From Chromera velia (lineage: Eukaryota > Sar > Chromeraceae), in NCBI GenBank assembly GCA_018398765.1, contig JAHBMJ010001340.1, positions 30,001 through 82,764 on the forward strand: a DNA stretch of 52,764 nucleotides. Reading direction: 5' to 3'. The position numbers and the translations under genes were made by a program. A model generated the notes under the pieces. It was given only the letters and a program-made list of their open reading frames with translations. It made no database searches and was not told where the DNA came from. How positions within the stretch are numbered: the first letter of the stretch is position 1; each line of letters starts with the position of its first letter. Positions 46,326 to 52,764 of this stretch are shown here, piece by piece.

Positions 46326-47587
46326 TTTTTGTGCATGAAATTAGGTTTGACAGTCGGAAATCAGTCGGAAGTGATTTTTTTTTTACCCTCAGTACCCCGG
46401 CTGACATTTGAAACAAATTTTAAAAATGAAAAAAAATGATTGGTTCATTTATTTTTCCTATGTGTGCAATGTCTAGTACTATTTTGAAAAAAAATTAATT
46501 GACTCGATTTTATAATTGATCTATTATTAATTGTTAGTATTTAGCATTTTTTATGAATAAGTGATATATAATTTATAATGCTTATTATGTTTATGATGTT
46601 AGATTGAATTTAAAACAATTTTTAAAATTTACTTGTTATAGATGAGATATACTCTGTGAGAATTAAAGCCGAATACCATATCCGACAAATAAAGTCTCCC
46701 CTCTAACTTGAATTTCTATGAAATTATGCATATGAGGCATGCAGCATGGCTTGAATATCAAAGCGTACTTCCATATACCGGAAAATCTATAAAGTATAAA
46801 ACAATGATTTTATTTGGTTTTTGCTTGCATGTGTCAGAAGTTGTGTGTCATCTTCCAGCAGAGCAAGAATAGTATAGTCATCGTTGAATAGCAGACCAGC
46901 CGCAGGCCAAGAAGCATGCGATTGACAGGAGAAGACGAGAAAGAGGTAAGAATGAATATGTCTCTCTCTATGCAGCGTGACGCTTCTTGTTTAGGTAGCA
47001 CCGGAGACTGACACCACACAGTGAATTGTCTAGATGATGGAATGTTTTTTCTTTTTCAATTCTTATTTAGTTTACTGAGAGCTGCACGGCTCAAATCTTT
47101 CTATTTTTGCTTTTTTGAACACGTAATGTCTTTTAGATTAAATAATGGAAGAAAAAGTCGGGAAGCGACATGATGAGAGAGAGAAAGAGAGAAAGATCAC
47201 CACGATAAATTCGCCTCTGCACAGAATGATCCATCCACCGTTCTCCTTCTCCCTCTGCCCCCTCCTTCCCGACCTCCCTCTCTACCCGATGTTCTCTCTT
47301 TCATCATGTGAAACCCCTCCCGGGCAAGCACACGCTTTCTGCATTCCCTTTTTTGAAAGTTCCCTTCCCTTTTCTTCCCCCCGTGTTGGTCTGTTTCCCC
47401 GGTTGCCCCTCCTCATTTTTCAAAAGGCCACCCGGATAGGCAGAAAGACTGGCAGTCCCTCTTGGCACTCAAACTCCCAAACTGTCTTGTGCAATTCTTC
47501 ACTTCGTAAACATTTTTTCTGCTGCAGCTTTGTTCATTCATACATAGACGTTCGTTCCATCTCAATTCTCTTCACTTCATCCCTCCC
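46326..47587. other. AT-rich spacer between convergent genes, no gene seen
   Basis: A strongly AT-rich core at about 46380-46810 is followed by composition closer to the genes. The flanks probably hold the 3' untranslated regions of the plus-strand GTPase-USP gene and the minus-strand kinesin gene, which converge here. No protein family is recognised in either strand. Confidence 0.5.
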
Positions 47588-50500
47588 TCAGGTTCCCGGC
47601 TTGCCCAAAGTTCCTCGAAGCTGCTGTGCCAGAGAGTCATTCTTGCTCTGCTCTCGTCGGAGGTTCTCGAGCTCTCTCACCAGCTGGGTCTTGGTCTCCC
47701 GAAGCTCCTGCAGGCAGGCAGATATTCAGTCAGTCAGGCAGGCAGGCACTCGAGCAATCAGGCTGGACGGCAGGCAGAGTAGAAGGGAGACAGCAAGATG
47801 AAACGCCAGCGAGGCATTCCAGGAGATGGACTGAAGAAGGAATACAAAAGGAGTTTGATGGGTGAGAAGGGACGACTCTACCGGCGGCCTGATATGAACT
47901 CTTTCCCCTTCTACCCTCTATTCTTCCCTGTTCAATTTCTATACCTTTTCTGCAGATCTGCTTCGGTGTTCCGCATATATGAATTGAATCCATTCAGGGT
48001 GCCTACACAATTTGAGTTTCTCAAAAGTTTCGACTGATCGACTAACCGACCGACCGACCGACCGACCTGCGTTCCCGGAGCAGCTGCTCTTGCTTCCCCC
48101 CGGATGGGAGAAGGGGAGCGTCCGACAGGTCCGAGGGACGACCCCGGAACTCTTCTCACATTCGTCTTAGTGCCGGAGGACCTCTCTTGGGCCCGGTCGG
48201 CCAGAGCTGCAGCAGGGGGAAATGCCGAGGAGGGGTTGAATGAAATCGCACGGTGGAAAATATGCCTTGTTCTTCCATGCTTTGCTAGCCTTTGCACCAT
48301 CTTCTTTTTCTTTTTCTCTCAACCCCCCTTTCTTTCAAATCAACGCTCCGCAGTTTTCGGGATTTTTTCTGGAACCCAAAGAGAAATATTCCTTATTATT
48401 TATTTATTTCACAATTCCCCCCCCCTTTCCCCCCCTCTCTCCGTGGGATAGGCAAGCATTTCTCTCTTGACTAATCTTTCCCTTAATATTTGAACTCAGG
48501 TTCTTTGTGGGAAAACCAAAGAAGAGAACAGTAAACTGACCCTGAACGGGTCTGACAGGCGAGGGTGACCTGCTGCCTTGATGAACGATTTTGCTGATTC
48601 GGTCGAGCTCTTTCTGCACACACAATTAACGCATAAACCAGAATCCATATAGACACAAAGAGAAGAAGAGATAAAGAGAATTTGCGGTCGGGGCATGCCA
48701 CAAAGACTCGGTGCATTCTGTCCAATCATACTTCATTTCCTACCGCAAACTGCATTATATATTGTCCTCATCTGTACTCATGAAAAGAGGGACTGACCAA
48801 GAGCAGGTGGTTGCTCTGATTGATGTGATTGATCGTCGCAAGGAGTGAGGTGATGGACTCCGCAGAATGTGGCTGTCCGGGTTGAGCTGTGCGGGAGGGC
48901 GGAAACCTCCCCCCTCTCTGCGGAGGAGACTGCTGCAGTGCCACCCCCCCGCCTCTCGACGGTGTGCCTCCTCTTGAGACCGCCACCTGCTGCTGCTGCC
49001 TTGCAAGGACGCCCGGTTGAGGGGAGATTCCTGGTGTTCGTTTCTGAGGAACGAAGGGAATCGGTCCGGGAGACGATGAGTCGACGTGGTGGAATTCATG
49101 GACGTTCGCTGCAGGCGCGTCGCCCTCAGATCCCGGAGAGAGGCAGATGTCGACCTCTATCTGGGGCATCTGGGCACATCCATCCGGCACCCCCTGTGGG
49201 ACCCCCAAGGATGCAGATGCGGCAGCGGCAGAATCTGCAAACACGCGAATGGAATTATTGTACTCTCGCACACATAGGGACACACACACACACACACACA
49301 CACATGCTTTGTGTGAAATTGTACTATGTTCTTCTTCGGTTCTGTTACTGTGTGCATCTATTTTTGTAATTTTGTGCATGTGAGCGCGACTGTTTTTCGG
49401 ACTCGATTCCTGCCCAATCAGAGATCACAGAATTCGTTTGTTCTTTCCGTTGTGTCGCTCTGTGTCTCTATCTTACACTTCGTTTTTATTCTTTTCTCAA
49501 GTCTGTGCGTCTCTGGAAGTTCAAGCCTTCTTCTTTCTGCCTGCTGACCTTGCTGCTGCCTGTTCCACAAAGAGGCAGGGACAGAGGCCTCCACTCTGTG
49601 CTGGTACGAGTTGGCACCTCCTGAGGTTGTCTGGTGACTCTGGCTCACTCTCACGTTAGAGGCCCCCCAGTTCCCCTGACTGTCGGGGGCAAGGGGGATC
49701 TCCGCCTCATCGTCTTGTGTGAGAGATCGGACAGAGGCACGGGGAGGGGAGTCTCCGTGCTCCGACCTGACGTGGACTGCAACTCCCCCCCCTCTGTTTC
49801 CTGCTGTGTCGATGATCTCTGGGAAGTCTTTGATTTCCACAGTCAGATCAACATTGTGGGGATTGGGGGAATTCGTACGCACTGTTGCGGATATGGGAGC
49901 CTGAGCTTGTGTGCAGATGGGCTCGCATTCTGCAGCCTTCAGCGCGTTTGCGAGGAATGCCGGGTTGGGAGCCGGGCGGCCTCGTCGGTTCCGCGGTTGC
50001 TTCTCACTGGAGTGTTTCGTCCCTATGCTCTTTGTTCCGCAACTCTTTGTGCCTACACTCTTTGAGCCGACACTCTCGAACTCTATGGGCCACTCGTTCG
50101 GCTTGCACTCGGGCCCTCTAGGGATGGCCTCTGCTCTGGAGAATAACTCGGGGGGAACGAGGGCGTCCGTGGAGTCTCTTCCATGGTGAAGGTGAGAACA
50201 GGCTGGGACGTGGACAGCCGAATCGGCAGTAACCGAAGGAATATTCGTAAAGGGTTGCGGTGCAGGTTCCGTGACGGTGAAGGCGTTTGTGATTGGCACA
50301 GCGGCTGCTACCGTGGCTGCGGGGACGGGGGCGCCCACAGTGGTTGTGCGGGCATAGCTGTAGGCTGGATAAGGGAACCGTTGGTGAGTGGTTGCAGGGA
50401 ATTGAGGGGGCACATGGAGCGCCAGGGGGTGGCGGTGGGCTGTGGGGTAGAGGGCGTACCGAGGGGGGGTCGTGAACGACGAGACGTAGTGCTGCCTCGG

Positions 50501-52764
50501 CTGTGATGGTGCCAGGACGGGGGTGGTTGCGTACCGAGGGGGTGTGGCGGCCGCCAGCTTATAGTTTCTGCACAGAGACAGGGAGGGACGAAGCGTTGCA
50601 TTCATTGCAATGCGTTTCTGCATTGAAGGGAGAGCCTCCACAGCAGGAAGAAGGGAGGGGAGACAGAGAGGCAAAACGAGAATTCAGGAGAAAAGGAGGC
50701 GGAGAGAAACTGACCCGATGTGGTGCTGTTGGGGCATGAAGGCGTAGGTCGTTGCGTTTGGTTGTTGAACTCTTGTGTAGACTGGGGGAGGGGAGAGGGT
50801 TGGGGGGATTGACACCTTCGTGGGCACTTGGGGTACGAGTGGATGGACGACAGGGGTGACTCCTGTCCCAGGTCCAATGGAGGGTGCTTGGAACCTGACG
50901 ACTCTTGGAGGTGCGGCAGTAGCGTCGGAAATTGCTGGGACGGACACACTGCGGACGACTTGGGGGACGGTGGGGGCAGCTGTGAAATGATGCGTTGTGG
51001 GTCCGGGATAGAGGACACGAGCAGGGGGAGTGAGGGTTGTGCGGTAGGGAGCCTGGATAGCTCGGCCACCCGGGAACGCCCAAGATGAGGCCTGATAGGT
51101 TGCTGGGGGGGCAGAGGAGGTGACGATTCGGGCAATGGGAACTGGTGGACGCGTTTCGACGACTCGAGTAATTGTTGGAGAGGGTGTGCGCGTGCGTGGG
51201 GGGGAGCCGGGTAAGGGAGAGGGTACTGTGAAGTCTCTGTGAAATTCTGGAGTCTGCTGTCTCTCTGATCTGTGGGTGAGGGGAACGTGAACTACGTTGT
51301 CCGGGGGTGATGCGACCGTTGTGGATTGGACAGCAGGGGTGTCCATGACGATGAAATCGTCCGTGGGGGTTTTGGGGAATCTCCTCGCATAGGGCGTGAG
51401 TGTGCGTCCATCGTCATTTGTTCCTCCCCGCGCCCTCTGCTGTCTCTCGTCCGCGAATGTTTTCGACTGAGCTCTGTTGCAGGGCATGAGCGCGACGCCC
51501 CTGTCTGCAATGCGCTTGGAGGTCCGATTGAGAAGGGCGCTCGGGGGGGTAGTACTTCGGGGTGGGCACGGTCGTTGTTTTCTCATGGGAGGGCGAAAAG
51601 GGGGGCTTGGGGACAAGGTTGTGTCCCTCATTCTTGGAGGAGTCTGGGCCTTTCGAATCGGGGGGGTGCCCTGAATGCCTTTTGATTTCTCTTTGTGAAA
51701 GAGACCCGAATTCTGCAAAATTGTCTTGATGCGACCGACACGTGATTCTCCAGGATTGCCGCCAGGTGCGACTTCAAGGGGACCACTAAAGGTCCCTGCC
51801 CGGAGCACACCGCTTGCTGCCATCTGCTGTGCTGCCCTCGCAAAAGGACCCGCAATGGTCACTTTCGCCTTGACCCCCGGGGCACTCGTGTTTCCTCTGG
51901 GTGCACCAGAAGAAGCACAGAGAACAGACGCATGGGGGTCTAGGTCCATCAAAGCGGCAGAGTGGCACCTAGAGGAAGACGTCTTTTCTGCAAATCTGAG
52001 AGACTGCACGGAGAAGTCCGTGAAGGCGTGAGACGGATGGATGTTCACGATGACGGAGATTCGCCCCGTCGAGAGGGAGGGTGCTAGGAGCTTGGTCAGT
52101 GCTGACACTCTGAAATTCGGTTGGATCACTGAGGGAGCTGGGAGGAGGAGGGGGTCGATTTCGGGTCTTCTCTTGGGAGGCGACTGGGAGGCAGGTCGGC
52201 TTCTGAGGGGGGAAGGGTCGCGGGTGCTTCCAAGCTTGGCGATCACCTCAGAGAGGAAAAACAGAGAGCGACACACCGTTTTCCCTGCAAGCATGCAATT
52301 GCATAAGCACAAAAATGCAGAAGTTCGCCTTTTCACGCCTTGAAAGAAAGAAATGCCTGCCGGAGGTTCCGTTGCCTACCGTTGATAATGGCAGAGAAAG
52401 TGAGACTCTCTCGCATCTTTTTAGAAAGCCGCGTGCACAAACCTCAAAAGTTTTGACTGGAAATGACAGTCAGTTCATCTCCTCGCGTACCTTCAGAAAG
52501 TCTGCTCCTCTCGAAGGCCGTGTGGATGTTCTCCGATCCCGCCAGATCACAGATGAACAGCCGACCCTCTCGCACTGCCTTGAAGGCAACCACCTTGCTG
52601 CATTCATTCATTGACAATTAAAGAGATCAATCAAAGCCACATCGAGGATGTGGAACCGACAGGAAACCACATATCCAAAGTTTTTGAAACACTTCACCTG
52701 TACAGAAGCTACACGTGCTGACTCTCTGACTCTCCCATGAATTCTTTCTCTCCCTGCCTCCCCC
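47588..52764 (-). CDS. Kinesin-like protein, 3' part (5' end beyond the right edge)
   Basis: Partial gene. Exons in coding order: 52597-52491, about 52411-52380, 52284-50715, 50567-49477, 49234-48798, 48613-48570, about 48206-48067, 47707-47588 (stop). The first visible exon has LFICDLAGSE, the kinesin switch II (P-loop NTPase motor). The second and third give SAIIN, then RSLFFLSEVIAKLG and NFRVSALTKLLAPSL, VIVNIHPSHAFTDFS and SLRFAEK, the C-terminal end of the motor. The motor is diverged: the usual INKSL is broken up, and a Pro/Ser-rich insert of about 30 residues sits in the loop before the SKLT-like region. The tail, about 900 residues, is Pro/Thr/Arg-rich and probably disordered. It includes a short repeat SVGSKSVGTKSCGTKSIGTK and ends in a coiled-coil-like ELRETKTQLVRELENLRREQ. 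The upstream catalytic P-loop is outside the window. The frame link between 48613-48570 and 48206-48067 is not resolved. Confidence 0.82.

Noticed and set aside
1-52764. tRNA, rRNA or other structured RNA genes
   Set aside because: I looked for T-loop consensus and rRNA-like words and found none that I could support by eye. A covariance-model search would be needed to exclude them.

Overview
This is a nuclear window from an intron-rich unicellular eukaryote. Genes are split by short to medium pyrimidine-rich introns that mostly end in TGCAG. Low-complexity repeats fill introns and spacers, and AT-rich spacers full of GCATGC motifs separate gene-dense stretches of higher GC. The gene mix (arginine biosynthesis with a presequence-like leader, ADCK1-type kinase, FTS/AKTIP-like protein, dynamin-like GTPase, kinesin, ephrin-receptor-like Cys-rich membrane protein) points to a free-living protist. 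My best guess is an alveolate alga of the chromerid type (Chromera-like). That is an inference from style and content, not proven.

Layout. 1-1542: AT-rich spacer with a terminal-inverted-repeat element (509-1019). 1543-4177 (-): thymidylate kinase, 7 exons. 4178-7583: spacer with GC-rich palindromes, a tandem repeat family and a 121-base assembly gap. 7584-8768 (+): single-exon UEV protein of the AKTIP/FTS family. 8769-12099: microsatellite and AT-rich spacer. 12100-16145 (-): N-acetyl-gamma-glutamyl-phosphate reductase, 8 exons. 16146-16794: divergent upstream region. 16795-23882 (+): ADCK1-like kinase, 12 exons, with a roughly 50-copy 20-bp minisatellite in intron 2. 24910-31882 (+): signal peptide/Cys-rich/multi-pass membrane protein with a long cytoplasmic tail. 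31883-33853: AT-rich spacer. 33854-46325 (+): a 16-exon gene whose exons join in phase into about 1,849 residues: dynamin-like GTPase, then a USP fold that has lost its catalytic Cys and His, then a second USP fold that keeps them. A decayed Copia-like reverse transcriptase/RNase H lies antisense in its intron 4. 46326-47587: AT-rich spacer. 47588-52764 (-): 3' part of a kinesin-like gene that runs off the right edge.

The genes do not form an operon or pathway. The most unusual items are the GTPase-tandem USP fusion, the frequent C at intron position +3 (about half of the donors I placed), a minisatellite whose every unit looks like a back-to-back 3'/5' splice site, and a 59-bp duplication that copies a 3' splice site. 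All exon models were built by eye from reading frame, GT/AG sites, phase and family alignment from memory. No transcript data or database search was available.
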